Shown here: piece by piece, positions 23,735 to 35,463 of the stretch
Layout of the letters: every line of letters starts with the position of its first letter
Position numbering within the stretch: the stretch's first letter is position 1
Source: Bombyx mori
Taxonomy: Eukaryota > Arthropoda > Insecta > Lepidoptera > Bombycidae
Assembly: GCF_030269925.1 (NCBI RefSeq)
Contig: NC_085110.1
Span: forward strand, 6,138,001-6,202,000
Direction: 5' to 3'
Length of the DNA stretch: 64,000 nt
The notes under the pieces: model-generated
The model's input: the letters and a program-made list of their open reading frames with translations, nothing else
Database searches by the model: none
What the model was told of the DNA's origin: nothing
Made by a program: the position numbers and the translations under genes

Positions 23735-23980
23735 TTAATGCGAGAAGACGATGTGATGCGTAGAGAGAAGATGCATGTGACTACGAGATGTATGGAAATG
23801 GTAGTGCAAGGTAGTGAGGGAAGAGATCGACCGAAGAAGACATGGATGGAGTGTGTGGACGACGATATGAGAGAAAGAGGAGTGAGTGTTGAGATGACGG
23901 CTGATAGAAGAGAATGGAAACGAAAAATTTGCTGTGCCAACCCCACCTAGTGGGTTAAGGTGGAGACAAAGAAGATAATG
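23735..23980 (+). pseudogene. RTE-type retrotransposon C-terminal fragment
   Basis: A 70-codon frame (23738-23950) contains RDRPKKTWMECVDDDMRERG, then SVEMTADRREWKRKICC and a stop. The PKKTW-ECV-DD...DR-EWKR block is the usual end of RTE-clade reverse transcriptases in insects. The upstream polymerase domain is missing, so this is a truncated, non-functional tail. Related, more decayed copies lie at 43.8 kb and in both palindrome arms. The clade call comes from motif memory only. Confidence 0.6.
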
Positions 23981-24241
23981 AATTACGTTTAAAGTTTGTT
24001 TTCACGGTACTATTTGTTTCATACGTTTTCAGAGGTCTGAACAATTTCAGTCAATAATAATTTTGAGAGCGAATACAAGTCGCTTCGAGGATCTTTAAGC
24101 AGTTATCAATGGGATATTTCGTGAAAACCATACTTGTTTATGTTTTGTGATTAAGTATCCTGTCTTATTTTACATAGATGCTAAGAAAGAACTATAAATT
24201 TTTATAGTAATATTGTTTGAATGAAATAATATTATTTATAA

Positions 24242-24453
24242 CTAGCGACCCGCCCTCGCTTCGCTTCGGAAACATTAAAACACACATGAAACCAAAAAAT
24301 AAAATAAAAAAAATGAAAAAAGTAGCCTATGTTCATCAGGGACAATGTCGGCTTCTAATGGAAAAAGAATTTTTCAAATCGGTCCAGTAGTTTCGGAGCC
24401 TATTCGAAACAAACAAACAAACAAATCTTTCCTCTTTATAATATTAGTATAGA
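24242..24453 (-). mobile_element. Helitron-like non-autonomous element, family F1
   Basis: On the minus strand: TCTATACTAATATTATAAAG start, TTGTTTGTTTG run, AATAGGCTCCGAAACTACTGG, and an end CGAGGGCGGGTCGCTAG followed by T. It is preceded by A. It resembles the Lep1-like lepidopteran Helitrons as I recall them. Other copies are at 48269 and 63161. Confidence 0.72.
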
Positions 24454-26425
24454 TACATAGAAGCCTTGTTTCAGGCTATTTGAAAGAACAAATATCTGTA
24501 ATTTTGGCCATCGATAATAATTAAAATCGTTTGCCCTCTTCACTTTTCTTGTCAATTCCACTTGATCGCTTTGATTTTCTCGACTGATCATTTCCTCATT
24601 CAAGTTATTCGGCTCTGGAAAGAGCTACATTTTTTTTACACAATTTAGTTTAGTCAGGAGCTAAACTAGTCAGTATTTTAACAAATTAATCTTTTTTTTT
24701 CCGTAGTTACATAATATATAAAAAAACGTTATAGTAAGTTGTTACTTTAACTATTTCCTTTCCCTGTTCCTTTGTTAGCATAAATACTAACGGGATTGTT
24801 TAGAAAAAAATAATCTTTAAATTTTAAAATAGGCTTATAGGATTTAAAAATAAGCTTATAGGATACTTCACAATTTTAATAAATAAAAATATATAGGTTA
24901 AAAACAGATTGACAGGCATCTACTAGTACCTATAAAGAGTGCGAATGAAAATAAGCCATTATAATGGTTACTGTGGAATCGAAATTTGAATTTAATAGTA
25001 CTGCAACGGGTAATTTCGTAATTTTATCCTTCCCGTATACTAATGCATTCGGACCTTTGCCAGATGCCTTACTTTAATGTTAGTAAGATGCAATGACCTA
25101 AATTACGCGAAATGGAACGTACTTCAAAATTTATTATGGAAGTCAATCATAAATATGTACGAAGAATTCATGAATTTATTTTGATCGTATTCAAGATTAA
25201 TAGATGAACATTGGTTTTTACCTACTAACAAATTATTCAAATTTACGTCATTTTATTCAAACATGTATTTGTAGATTTAGCGTCATATAAGCTAGTTAGT
25301 TTCTTGCCATGGAGCCTGCAAAAGCTTCTAGTTTCCAACTAGCGAGAATTAGAGAGACACCAACATTTATAATTGAATTGAATTTTATTCATAATGAGGC
25401 AATACCAAGAAATCACTATTGAGCTAAAGTAATATCTCAATTTTATTGTATTTACCACAAATTATGGGCTCATTCATGTGTCAGGGCGTCTTTAGGTCAC
25501 AGAGTGCGAGATTTATAAATCCTCCTAGTTTAGTTGTCGTGCCATCCTGCACATACCTTCAACGCTTATGCTAAGCTTGAGCGAGATAGCTATTGTAAAT
25601 TTCGCGTCAGCATGATTTACAATCAACTTACTACTTATAGGCGACGGGTGATGTGTGATAAGTGACAATAATGAAGTCGAGGAGTTTGTAATCACTTTCA
25701 GTCGTTTGATTGTAAGGTCCGACTCGTAAGACTGTTGGAAGATTTCTTTACTTTCATTTTCATGGTTGAATTGATAAACAATATTAGACAATTTTTTTCA
25801 CTAAAATAACTTTGCTCACAAAGAACGTAGTGCATATTTTATAATTATTAATTTAAAGAACACTATTAAAACAATTATTAATTTAAATTATTAATTTAAA
25901 GAATTATTTTTAAATTTTTATTTTACAATTATTAATTTAAAGAATTTTATTAAAATAAAAAAAAGGTGCTTTATTAATATGGCGTTGTATCTATGGAAAG
26001 AAAGAAGATGGATTGTTTTTCGTTACTCTACTTGTTTTAAAGTGGTTGTGAAAAATATTCTTTATTTGCACTAGTTGGGTATGTCAGTCCATAGATACCA
26101 TAACGTATTTTGTTGTCAGACAAGCTTACATGGCCCTAATCTCAATTGTATTGTTATATTTATTTGCTATTCTACCCTTCTAACTGGAACATAGAAACGG
26201 TGTGGCTAGAACTACTATTACTAGTTCTTCATGAAAGAAATCATTTTATGAAAGCACGGCGGCGCGGCGTGTAACAAATATTTTCTCGAGTGCTACCGCT
26301 ACGCGTATTATCCGTGGATATAACGGGCGTACTTTTGGATGGACTAAACGCAGCCCGCGTTTCCACTTCAGAATTACATATACATTTACGTAGAGTAAAG
26401 AGATCCTTTAAGACTTTATAAAATA
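24454..26425. other. No gene recognised; AT-rich repeats
   Basis: Short frames only. At 25845-25960 the unit ATTATTAATTTAAAGAA recurs several times in a degenerate tandem. Confidence 0.5.
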
Positions 26426-26628
26426 CTAGCGACCCGCCCTCGCTTCGTTTCGGAAACTGTAATTTATTATTGATTTCTCCACTATTTAATGGGTGTTATA
26501 ATACATATAAACCTTCCTCTTTAATCACTCTATCTATTAAAGAAACCGCATCAAAATCCGTTGCGTAGTTTTAAAGATTTAAGCATACATAGGGATATGG
26601 GACAGAGAAAGCGACTTTGTTTTATAGA
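26426..26628 (-). mobile_element. Helitron-like element, family F4 (F1-like 3' end, different body)
   Basis: Its 3' end on the minus strand (CGAGGGCGGGTCGCTAG) is the same as in family F1. The body is unrelated (CCGCATCAAAATCCGTTGCG; AGCGACTTTGTTTTATAGA), starting at TCTATAAAACAAAG. A precedes TC and T follows CTAG, so the insertion rule is the same. Confidence 0.65.
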
Positions 26629-26826
26629 TTATATATCGGCGTTACCCTACTGTTTTGTTAAATAAGATTAGTTAAAATTAACTGTTTCTTCAAAATGTTA
26701 AAATTGTTGGCTAGCGGTTAAAAGTCCAACACAAGTCAACAATTGTTTAGGACGGTATTCAGGAAAATTATTGAACAAACTACCCCACTATTCGACTATA
26801 AATACGAATTGCACGGGAGTAGTCTG

Positions 26827-27150
26827 ACGAATTGCTTGAAATGATACCAGCATCTCGTTTTTACCATCGCACCGCCCGCCACCGGAATAGAGTTCATCCA
26901 TACTACCTGGAGCCACTACGGTCATCCACAGTGCGTTTCCAGAGATATTTTTTGCCACGTACCATCCGGCTTTGGAATGAGCTCCCCTCTACGGTGTTTC
27001 CCTAGTGCTATGACATATCCTTCTTCAAATAAGGCTTGTGGAGAGTACTTAATGGTAGGCAGCGGCTTGGCTCTGCCCCTGGCATTGCTGAAGTCCATGG
27101 GCGACGGTAACCACTCTGCCTGCCTACAAGGGCAATAAAAAATTCACACA
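26827..27150 (+). pseudogene. Jockey/CR1-like retrotransposon 3' end with decayed ORF end
   Basis: Translation gives MIPASRFYHRTARHR, HPYYLEPLRSS and TIRLWNELPSTVFP, then an in-frame TAG, SFFK, another stop, and the tail block GRQRLGSAPGIAEVHG. The nucleotide tail ends CTACAAGGGCAATAAAAAA. It is clearly the same family as 41024 and 2827. The two stops make it dead. The GTAGGCAGCGGCTTGGCTC segment is the same tail found alone at 39.3, 40.4 and 60.2 kb. Confidence 0.7.
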
Positions 27151-27449
27151 ACAGAACAGTACAGTACAACACATTTCGGCTCGAGCAGTCAAACGGAGTG
27201 GAGCTCTCTGTTGTTATCATTACCATGATAATGTAATAAATGGAATTCATTGGAAAAGTGAGTCTTAATTACTGTCACTACGGAAGGAAATGATAATCAT
27301 GAAGAGAACGGCGTCAGCGATGTCATCATTTTAAAAACACCATTGAACCAGCCTCTCCGTCATATATAATAATAGTATAAGTTATAATATAATACATATT
27401 ATGAGGGTCAACTATTACCAGCAATTATATGGTGCATTATTCATTGACT
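27151..27449. other. No gene or repeat recognised
   Basis: AT-rich; one 80-codon frame on the minus strand overlaps the retroelement tail and is not a gene. Confidence 0.45.
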
Positions 27450-27545
27450 TGGTGCAGTAGTTAGTTCCTTCGACAGATGGGCTGAGGGCCGTGGATTCGG
27501 TTTTAATGTGAGGCAGACATTCGCGTGATGAACAGGTTTGTTTAC
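27450..27545 (+). repeat. tRNA-derived SINE head, decayed
   Basis: GGTGCAGTAGTTAG (A-box-like), then GCTGAGGGCCGTGGATTCGG (B-box-like) resembles the tRNA head of insect SINEs. It is not a functional tRNA: stems do not close properly. Confidence 0.45.
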
Positions 27546-27841
27546 TTTACGAGTTTAATTAAACTGAGCAAACCATGCCAGTCGATCAAAAGTCAAAATC
27601 ATGTTGACTGTTTTCTTTGATTATTGCAGTGTTGTGCAGGCGGAATTCTTGCCGGAAGGTCGATTGGTAAATAAAGAACATTATTTGAGGGTTAGGCGGC
27701 GTTTAAGAGAGCAAATTCGACGATAAAGGTCGGTGTTCAGGAATTAAGCAAAATGATAAAATTACAGTTTTTATACTTTTATTACTGCTTTTTATAATTT
27801 TATTTTATTCGATTAACATTAAGTTCTGCCGCTTATTGCTT

Positions 27842-27962
27842 ATGTTGGTGTTGCGCACGCGACTGTCCTCGCGTCTGTCCGTCTTCACGTTTTGTTCGGG
27901 TCACCCACCACTCCGCTTCCGCCCGTCCTCCTCGTTTGGGTATCGTCGCCGACAGTCAGATT
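27842..27962. other. GC-rich segment of unknown nature
   Basis: TTGCGCACGCGACTGTCCTC to TCGTCGCCGACAGTC is markedly GC-richer than its surroundings. It could be a piece of a GC-rich retroelement; I see no open frame or tail. Confidence 0.35.
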
Positions 27963-27979
27963 TGTAGAAAGAAAATTCT

Positions 27980-28225
27980 TGGATTTTGCACCACGATAAT
28001 ACGGCTTTGCACAAGGCCATCATTGTGAACGAATTTTTCACCAAAAACTCAATAAATGCCATCGATCAACCACCCTATGCCTCCAGCTAGCTTCTTTCTT
28101 TTTATTAAACACAAGTTAACACTGAGTGGCCTCCATTTTCATTCGATAGAAGAGATAAAGGAGAATACGCAGCAAGAGCTGAATGAACTCAATTCCGGAA
28201 AAAGCGTTAAAAAAATGTTTTGATG
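27980..28225 (+). pseudogene. Decayed mariner (DD34D-type) transposase fragment
   Basis: From 27980 the frame reads WILHHDNTALHKAIIVNEFF, then NAIDQPPYASS, a stop, LLSFY, a stop, and later FDRRDKGEYAARAE. Classical mariners carry HHDNAPAH (second catalytic Asp) and a QPPYSPDLAPCDF block with the third Asp. Here the third-Asp block is lost and at least three stops interrupt the frame. It belongs to a different mariner lineage from the two DD37D elements at 53 and 57 kb. Ends were not found. Confidence 0.7.
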
Positions 28226-28659
28226 ATTAGATTATTTGCTGGTGTAAGTGTATCGTGTCTGAAGGAGCATACTTTTAAGGTGATACCATAAATTTGAATG
28301 AATAACTAACATATTGTGTATTATTGATCTTTTCCCGGTACTACACTGACAGAGTAGTATATCAAAATATATTTGAAGTTATAATAACGTGATTATAATT
28401 CTAAATAGGCATTAGTCTTTTTAATAGTTATGTGGTAAAAGGAAATATGTTTAATTTACTACTTTAATAATTCATGTTTTATTACCCATGTCATTATTCT
28501 TTGCAATGTCGTTTCCTTTCCTATAATGAATGGTAGGTACATTTACTGAATAATGAAATTGGCAATTATTTTGATTGCATTGATTATATTAATATTGTAT
28601 AGATAAATATAAAAATATAATAATATTTATTACAGTAGTTCGTTGTGACTAGTGGCGTC

Positions 28660-28775
28660 TGGAGCTCAGTCTGAGTGGTTTTGCTAACATCTACCCTAGC
28701 AAGAGCAATGCTGCGCAGTATCTACCACTGCGATCGGAATCCCGGGCCACTGTAGAAGATCAGGCGAGAGCTTAG
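28660..28775 (-). repeat. Decayed family C fragment
   Basis: GGAGCTCAGTCTGAG, CTAGCAAGAGCAATGCTGCG, CAGTATCTACCACTG and AAGATCAGGCGAGA parallel the family C core. Confidence 0.55.
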
Positions 28776-29820
28776 CGCTTGGAATGCCGAGAGCTCTGAG
28801 AGTGGATTAGGAGACCCCGAAATACCATGCTTAGGGCGACACTAGCTAACCGTGTACTGGGTAATTTTATGGACGTCTTGTGGTTAGAGAAATCTTCAGA
28901 TATCACAAAGAGAATGCCGCCACGCCACCTTGGAATTCCTTTGAAATCAAAATCTTAATTGTACTATATAACTTGTAATAAAGATGTTACCGCAAGTGAT
29001 TGATGATGACATTGCAAATACATTTAAAAGAGGTTCGTTATATTATCATTAAGTAGGTAGTTTTCAGATACTACTAGAATACATATTCCATTAGATTTTG
29101 AAATTCAAAATTTCAAATCCTTGATATTCCCACCTAATATGAACGCTTTCATTTAGAAATGATTTAATCACTAAATAAAAAAAGTGTTGAAAATCAATAT
29201 TGTGTAATTATCTTTAATCGAATCAAGTATGTACAAATTACTATAGTAGTCTTATTTGATAGTCAAGTCAGGTAACATTAGAAATTCGCGTTATAAATTA
29301 CACGAACAGTTTTAATGATACCTAAAAACGGATACATACATTGCTTGGATAAGATTTATTGCTCGCCAATAAGAGTTCGATAGATTTGGCATCGTTTTTA
29401 TTCCGCTTAAGGTTATGTTTTGTGAATTGCATTTATAAATAAGTTAATTTTATTACGAACTACAGTATCACTTCATCTTGCGCGAGAGAAATAACATAAG
29501 TTAATGAGGTTATCAAAAGGAGGTTAAAAAAAGAATTAAAATCGAAAAAGGTTTTAATTCGTTAATTTTTTTTCCTGTTTATTATAATATATTGTACAAT
29601 ATGGTATCATACATGTTTTGTACATTTATTGAATTGTACTTACAGTCGGTCACCGTTGGTCTGTCACTAACTTATTTACATTGTTAATGTCATGGTGACA
29701 TTGTGTCATCACTACATGATCGTTTGTTAGATCATTTACAAGCAAGTGTACTGTGTGAAGTTATTCAAGCCTGTATAAAATTTCTGTTAACGCAGGCTTG
29801 TTTAGCTTCAAATCACTTTG
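28776..29820. other. No gene recognised
   Basis: AT-rich sequence. An unassigned GCCGCCACGCCACCTTGG near 28917 resembles the Bm1 tail, but too little remains to call. Confidence 0.45.
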
Positions 29821-29821
29821 G

Positions 29822-29870
29822 TTTTTTTTTTTTTTATGATTGAATGTTTACTAGTGGCCCGAAGGCCATC
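29822..29870 (-). repeat. Family C 3'-end fragment
   Basis: A run of 14 T followed by ATGATTGAATGTTTACTAG and GGCCCGAAGGCC, matching the start of the 33441 copy. Confidence 0.55.
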
Positions 29871-30514
29871 ACTTTGGTACTTATTGTGCTAGGTTTGAAT
29901 TATTCTCCAAAACTAGACATTATTAACACTTTTATTACATTATTAACACACTCCAAAACAAGACATTAGGAGTTTTATTAACACTTATGAAGTAGCTTGT
30001 TTGTCTTCCATTGAAATATATTAATACGATCTAAATATAATAGAACCGATGACCCTTAAATTTCTTATTACGTTAATTACAGTTCACATTCGTATTGTAT
30101 TTGATATATTTATTATGTATATGTAAAAATTCAGTGGAGCGTAAAGGTTTTGATGAGGTTTTTGGGACCCTTTGTGCCTGGAGCTTAACGTAAATACGTG
30201 TTTATGCCTCTGGCTGTTTCGGGAGCAGTGGCCTAGAGATCAATGAGAGTTGCCTATGTAAAGGACTGTTGCAGATTTTTTGCCAAAATAAAACAACGAT
30301 AAGATTCCGCTACGGACGAGGTCTGCACGGGATTTATTCCGCCGCAATAGGATGATAACAGCATACTTCAAAATTGGTTCTCCAATTATCGAAATAACAA
30401 AATCGATAATGGATAAATGACTATTCAAGCCAAGAATTAAGAAGAAAAAATATTATATCAACAAAATCAATGGTCTTGTTGACTGTGTCATTAAAATCAC
30501 TTTTACGGTTTAAC
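29871..30514. other. No gene or repeat recognised
   Basis: AT-rich sequence with short frames only. Confidence 0.45.
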
Positions 30515-30628
30515 TGAGATCTTATGACTTACATATATCTCATCTGGGTGGCACCATTTACATTGTAGATGTCTATGGGCTCCGGTAAGCGTTAAGCTCG
30601 TCCACCCACCTAAGTAATAAAAGAAAAA
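30515..30628 (+). repeat. Bm1-type SINE 3' fragment
   Basis: Retains CATTTACATTGTAGATGTC, TATGGGCTCCGGTAAGC and CTCGTCCACCCACCTAAG plus a short A tail. Confidence 0.7.
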
Positions 30629-31023
30629 TGGCGTTTATGATTTGATGACGCTACTTATTCAAATACTGTCGTCTACTTTTTATGTAAAAATATTTATTGA
30701 CATTTAAGTTTCTTTGTTGTTTTTTCTTCGTATGTGGGTAGATCAAATACATGATCCCATTATAGTCCAACGACTTCTTACCTTAAAGTACGTCCAAGTC
30801 CTGTGTCACAAGAAGTGTTCCATTTGTCGTTCACGTTGGTCGACATAATATTTGAGCGACTTGTCGCGGTGTCCGGTTTTTTTTACTGTATTTGTCTGTA
30901 TGTATTTAGCCTTAATACAGGAGGAAAATTCTTCGTCGTCGACGATTGCCTCGACGACCTGTCGGTGGAGCGTCCTCGGGTTGGCGACGCGAGTTTGACT
31001 GTAGTGTTGACCGCGGGAACCCT

Positions 31024-31637
31024 TCTTTTTATTTTTTTCAGGCCGGGCGCCGAATCTCCTTCGAGGTCCCCGCGCCTAGGGGGCGCGCGGGGTATGTGGG
31101 ACTTAACGATCTGCAAGGTGTTGGGAGCAGACCGCGAGCCCAAGGAATTTTAGGGCCCACCCACTAAACGACTCCCCCGCACTCTTACACCCGACGTCCG
31201 ATCTCCGCCCGGGGTCAAAACCCGGTCTGAGTAGGGGGCTTCCCGCGGTCAACACTACAACCAGACACGCGGCGCCACCCCGAAGACGCCCGACCGACGG
31301 GTCGTCGAGTCGACGACCAACGACGTTGGCCTCCGCGGTACGGCGGCCCTACCAGGCCGCCCGGACGATGCCGCTGGTGTTCCGGGATACCCCGCTGGGC
31401 CAGAACCAGCCTGCCGGGTCGGAACGCGATACAGCGCCGACCGGGTTGCTCTTCCCACAGTATGTTCGGCGACGACAGCGACGACGAAAATGCGGATCGC
31501 GTCGCAGTCCGCAGCCGCCGACGCGTCGTCCCGTCCTCCTGGTGCCAGCGCGCTAGAGTGACGGTAGCGTGCGGCGCAGCCTCAACCCCCTTAGGTCGCC
31601 CCGTGACCATCACCGGGAGGAGACTGCCTCCTCATAG
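31024..31637 (-). mobile_element. GC-rich non-LTR-like element, inserted in its own relative
   Basis: On the minus strand it runs from about 31637 to an A-rich tail, complement of CTTCTTTTTATTTTTTTCA at 31022-31040. Direct repeats GCGGGAACCCT at 31013-31023 and 31638-31648 flank it. It shares AACCAGCCTGCCGGGTCGG, GACCGCGGTCAACACT-like and GCGCCTAGGGGGC blocks with 61332-61866. No catalytic domain is visible, so it is either a SINE-like unit or a 5'-truncated LINE tail. Confidence 0.68.
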
Positions 31638-31741
31638 GCGGGAACCCTCCTATTCTAACCGGACTCTGACCCCGGCTAGATTACGAGTAGACCCGATGTC
31701 GGGTGAAAGAGTGAAGGACAGTCGCTTAGTGGGTAGTGATC

Positions 31742-31966
31742 TTATTTTTTTATTTGCATAGAAATGTGGTCGTGGTTACTGGAGCCCATAAACATCTACA
31801 AAGTAAATGCCGCCACCCACCTTGAGATGTAAGTTCTAAGATCTCAAGTATAGTTACAACGGCTGCCCCGCCCTTCAAACCGAAACGGATTACAGCTTCA
31901 TGGCAGAAATAGGCAGGGTGGTGGTACCTACACGTGCGGACTCACAAGAGGTCCTACCACCAGTAA
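31742..31966 (-). repeat. Bm1-type SINE, truncated at TTACTGG
   Basis: T-rich left end, Bm1 body on the minus strand, 5' end at TTACTGGTGG (31966). It separates two parts of the GC-rich element. Confidence 0.82.
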
Positions 31967-32090
31967 AATTCCCTCCCTTGGGCCCGTAGTGCGCTTCCAG
32001 CATCTGCGAACCGTCATGTTTCACATAGCCCTCGCGATCCCCAAGTGTGGGAACCCAATAGGAGATTCGGTACTAGGTCCGAAAAAAAAA

Positions 32091-33440
32091 GAAGGAAGAA
32101 GTTATCTTGGGGCTGTTTAATGTGAATCTTTTATTTGAGTCGTCTATTATCAAAAGTGGCAATCTGTGCATTTGGACCAAAAAAAGTTATTGATATGTCA
32201 ATTCAGGTTGATTTGAATATAATCGTCTCCTTCAAAGAATACGGTTCAAAACCTGCATTAAATAAAGGTTAATAGTTAACCTGTTATTTATCTAAGATGT
32301 CGTTCCGAAGAGTTTTGTGACTGCCAATGGAATACAAAGTAAATAATTCGTTTTTCTGATTTACCAATCATTGTCCAAAAGTCAGATTGCCGGCTTTGAT
32401 AATAGTCGACTCATTTGTAATATTATTGACATGACAAAAGTAACTTAGCTTGTTATTGACAAACGCGGTGTAATGAATACTATTACAACTTATGATGTGT
32501 TTGGTTTCGTTCGTTTGAAACCGATTGTCAGGTTGAACACCGCAATGTAACATAATTATCCCAAGGTTACATCACGTTTCATAAGGCCGCTATTTACGAA
32601 TAAACGTCACAGTCGTTTGAATCCAAGCGGCTATGTCTATAAAGTAAAGTATTTGTTTTGGTGCCCAGCTTGCAAAAGTGTGAGCATTACGTACCTACAA
32701 CATCGATATATCGATGACCTACAACACTAGAAACGTTTCAATAATATTACAGGCGCTGACAGTGCAATCGCGATTTTTATTTCGCTATATCCGGTATTTG
32801 TCATTAGCTGATATCTAAGGAACGCAGCACGTTAGTTGGTACCTCCTAGATGTGAGATTTTATCTTTAAATATTTTAATATTGGCTTGGGATTTTATAAA
32901 AAAAATACTATTAGACGTTGTTTTCCCTTTTTGTAAGTGTTTTAATTTAATATAATACATTAAAAGCATTAAACAGATGCATCTGAGACTAAAAAAATAA
33001 CTTTTAATTACAAGTCGTGAAATCTTTCCACAGTAAATATCTTCTCGGAGTCAACCGATACCTGACTTTAAATGGTCACTATAACTCAGTGACTCAACGA
33101 ATTAACTTCAACTTGTCTTGTGGCTTTTACTTTCAATTTGTGTTTTCTGTGCAGTTTTTTTATATTATATTTCTGTTGCGATGTGAGAATAAAATGCTCA
33201 TTGAATTTTAGTTTTTTCAATAAAATCGCATTGACGAATTAATGACTTCCTTTTTGCTTGCTTTGGCAGACAAGACAAGCAATTTGCGTAACGCAAATGT
33301 CACAACAGGTTATTATTAATAAGCGCTCGTGATCAAAATTTGCGTAAAAATGTAATTTTCAGTAAAACTGCAAACGTTTCGTAGTCAGTCTCGAATCTTC
33401 GACATATTGCATGAAATTCATGCGTGATATCTATGAAGCA
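32091..33440. other. No gene or repeat recognised
   Basis: AT-rich. A small palindrome, CATCGATATATCGATG, lies at 32701-32716. Confidence 0.5.
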
Positions 33441-33769
33441 TTTTTTTATGATTGAAGGATTACTGGTGACCCGGAGGCCTTTGCAATTTCACCAGGACAT
33501 GTGGTCGAGCAAAGGCTCAGCCAGAAGAGGTGGGATTTCCGAGCGCCTCCGAAGGAGACCTAACAACTCAAGAGCGACTGCTTCGCGAATGAATCTACTA
33601 CCGGATCGGAATCGTGACCCGCTGAGAAGATCCGGCGCGAAACTCAGCGAGCTGATTCATGGGTTAGGTTGCACGTCGTACTCTTTGTCGAGTTCGACGA
33701 GTACGGTTACTGGGGTTCCTAAGCCTGCTCCTAGTGTTAGAGTTGAAGGCGTCTAATGCAAAGGTTCGG
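33441..33769 (-). mobile_element. Family C short retroelement, near full length
   Basis: Seven T at the left (minus-strand A tail), then GATTGAAGGATTACTGGTG, the core CTACTACCGGATCGGAATC and GAAACTCAGCGAGCTG, to about 33769. TGAAGCA at 33434-33440 recurs at 33770-33776, a likely target duplication. The 110-codon frame over it has no recognisable domain. Confidence 0.7.
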
Positions 33770-33776
33770 TGAAGCA

Positions 33777-34394
33777 TGTGATTAGTTTCTTTAATTCTGT
33801 AAATTCTTATATTGGAACATCGCTTCAATTTACTCCGAATATAAAAGTTGAACTACGAATAAAAAACAAGAACAAAAAACTTGTGAATAATTGTTGAAGT
33901 TAGTTTGAAGGAAAATTATCAAAAAAAAATTTATAAGTACATGTCAAAATTATTTTATTATAAAATAGGTCATAAAATCTAATCGGAAAAACGGAATGCG
34001 TTCAGAAATAATTTCAGTGTTCATTTCAAAGATTCCACAGAGTAATAAATCAAATCGTCGTCAATATTTTCTTGCTATTTTAATCGCCGAGATACCTGTT
34101 TAGGGGCAATAAACCCGGCCATTACCGAAATTCATTGTGTCATTAGTTATACGTGATGAATCAAACCTTTAGGGAATACTTCTATTTTAACTATCGATAA
34201 ATCATATGCGTTACGATGATATAAATCGATATAAAAGATGCGTAACGATTTAATATTCAAAACCGAGCTTAATGGGTCAATTAGATTTTGTAGGGCTGCC
34301 TCAATGTAGGTTATATTTAAAATGTTTGAATAATTATAAAAAATCGTCATTAAAATGATTGAACTACGCCGTTGTCACACGAATCTGACAAAAA
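33777..34394. other. No gene or repeat recognised
   Basis: AT-rich sequence with short frames only. Confidence 0.45.
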
Positions 34395-34804
34395 TCTATA
34401 TATGAATACGTGAAGCAAAAACTTTGTATCCCTTTTTACGAAAATTGCGCGGACGGAGGAGTATGAAATTATAGAGAATATCGATAAGAAGTGCACAATG
34501 CTAATTTTTTTTTTAAATAATGCATAAATAATACATTAAATCAATAAAGAAAACATTACACACACTGCATACCATGTATTTGACGCACACACGCATGTAT
34601 ACTATTTATTGTCAAACTTTTGTTCTTGACGTCTGTGGTCAAATTGAGAATAGATTAAATATTGTTTGTCTTTGTTAATATTTTTTTATAGTGTAGCCTT
34701 GGCGAAATTTGTGAATAAAGAAGTATAAAATACAATCATAATAGTGTACAAACTTACAATTCCAAATAATTATAGTCGAATTACGACTACTACGGGACCA
34801 CTAG
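34395..34804 (+). mobile_element. Helitron-like non-autonomous element, family F3
   Basis: Starts TCTATATATGAATACGTG after A and ends GGGACCACTAG before T, with the TAGTCGAATTACGACTA hairpin about 11 bases upstream of CTAG. Third copy of the family present at 22.3-23.4 kb. Confidence 0.78.
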
Positions 34805-35463
34805 TAAATTCAATGGTACCTACATTTTCTAGAAATCTATCGTATACTCACGTAGTCGTACTTAATACTCGTGTACATTTGATTTCGCAAGTGATATATT
34901 TTTTTTGGTTCAGAACGAATCAAGACTTATCTCAGAAGGGTGAAGGTCTAAATTGTCGTGTGTAAATAGTTGGGTCGCTGAGCATACTGATGTAGACAAT
35001 TACATAATCCGCTTCGTCGTAAAACTCTGGTTTAATTGCCATTTAATTTAACTGTTTGTTCAATGTTATAAAACAAGTATTCTATGACGATAGTGTTCTT
35101 AGTCTAAGAAATATTATTTTCCAAGATCAGAGGTCTCTAATATTCTGCTTTCTAATAAGCATTATTGACCTCGAGGTCGACATTGTATAAAATCTGTCGT
35201 TTGACAAATGATTGTGATTAACCAACAGTTCTGATGCATTTAATTTTTTTTTCTTCTTTTTGATAAATTGAAATTTAATCCGTAATTTCTCATAAAGACA
35301 TTGGTAATAAATCACGACGTCGTATAATATATTTTTGTATTACTTATTTTTTTTGTTTCTTTGCTTCTCAATGTAACCGGTAAAGCATGTTTCGTATTAT
35401 TGAAGTTTCTACGGAGCGTCGAGACTCTTTTTGTTTATTTCCCATATTTATTTTTATCTAACA
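34805..35463. other. No gene or repeat recognised
   Basis: AT-rich sequence with short frames only. Confidence 0.45.

Larger units (their letters stand above)
30925..32090 (+). mobile_element. GC-rich non-LTR-like element, interrupted twice
   Basis: Plus-strand pieces at 30925-31023, 31649-31745 and 31967-32090 line up with the uninterrupted family sequence seen inverted at 31024-31637: GTAGTGTTGACCGCGGGAA, then CTCTGACCCCGG...GATGTCGGGTG...CGCTTAGTGGGT, then AAAATTCCCTCCCTTGGG...AGGAGATTCGG and nine A. The first gap holds an inverted member of the same family, the second a Bm1. I infer a retroelement from its A tail. Its clade is unknown; open frames here are antisense or shadow frames. Confidence 0.65.

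Noticed and set aside
31215..31613. 132-codon frame and overlapping GC-rich frames
   Set aside because: High GC removes stop codons in several frames at once; only short pieces are conserved between the two family copies, so a protein cannot be claimed.
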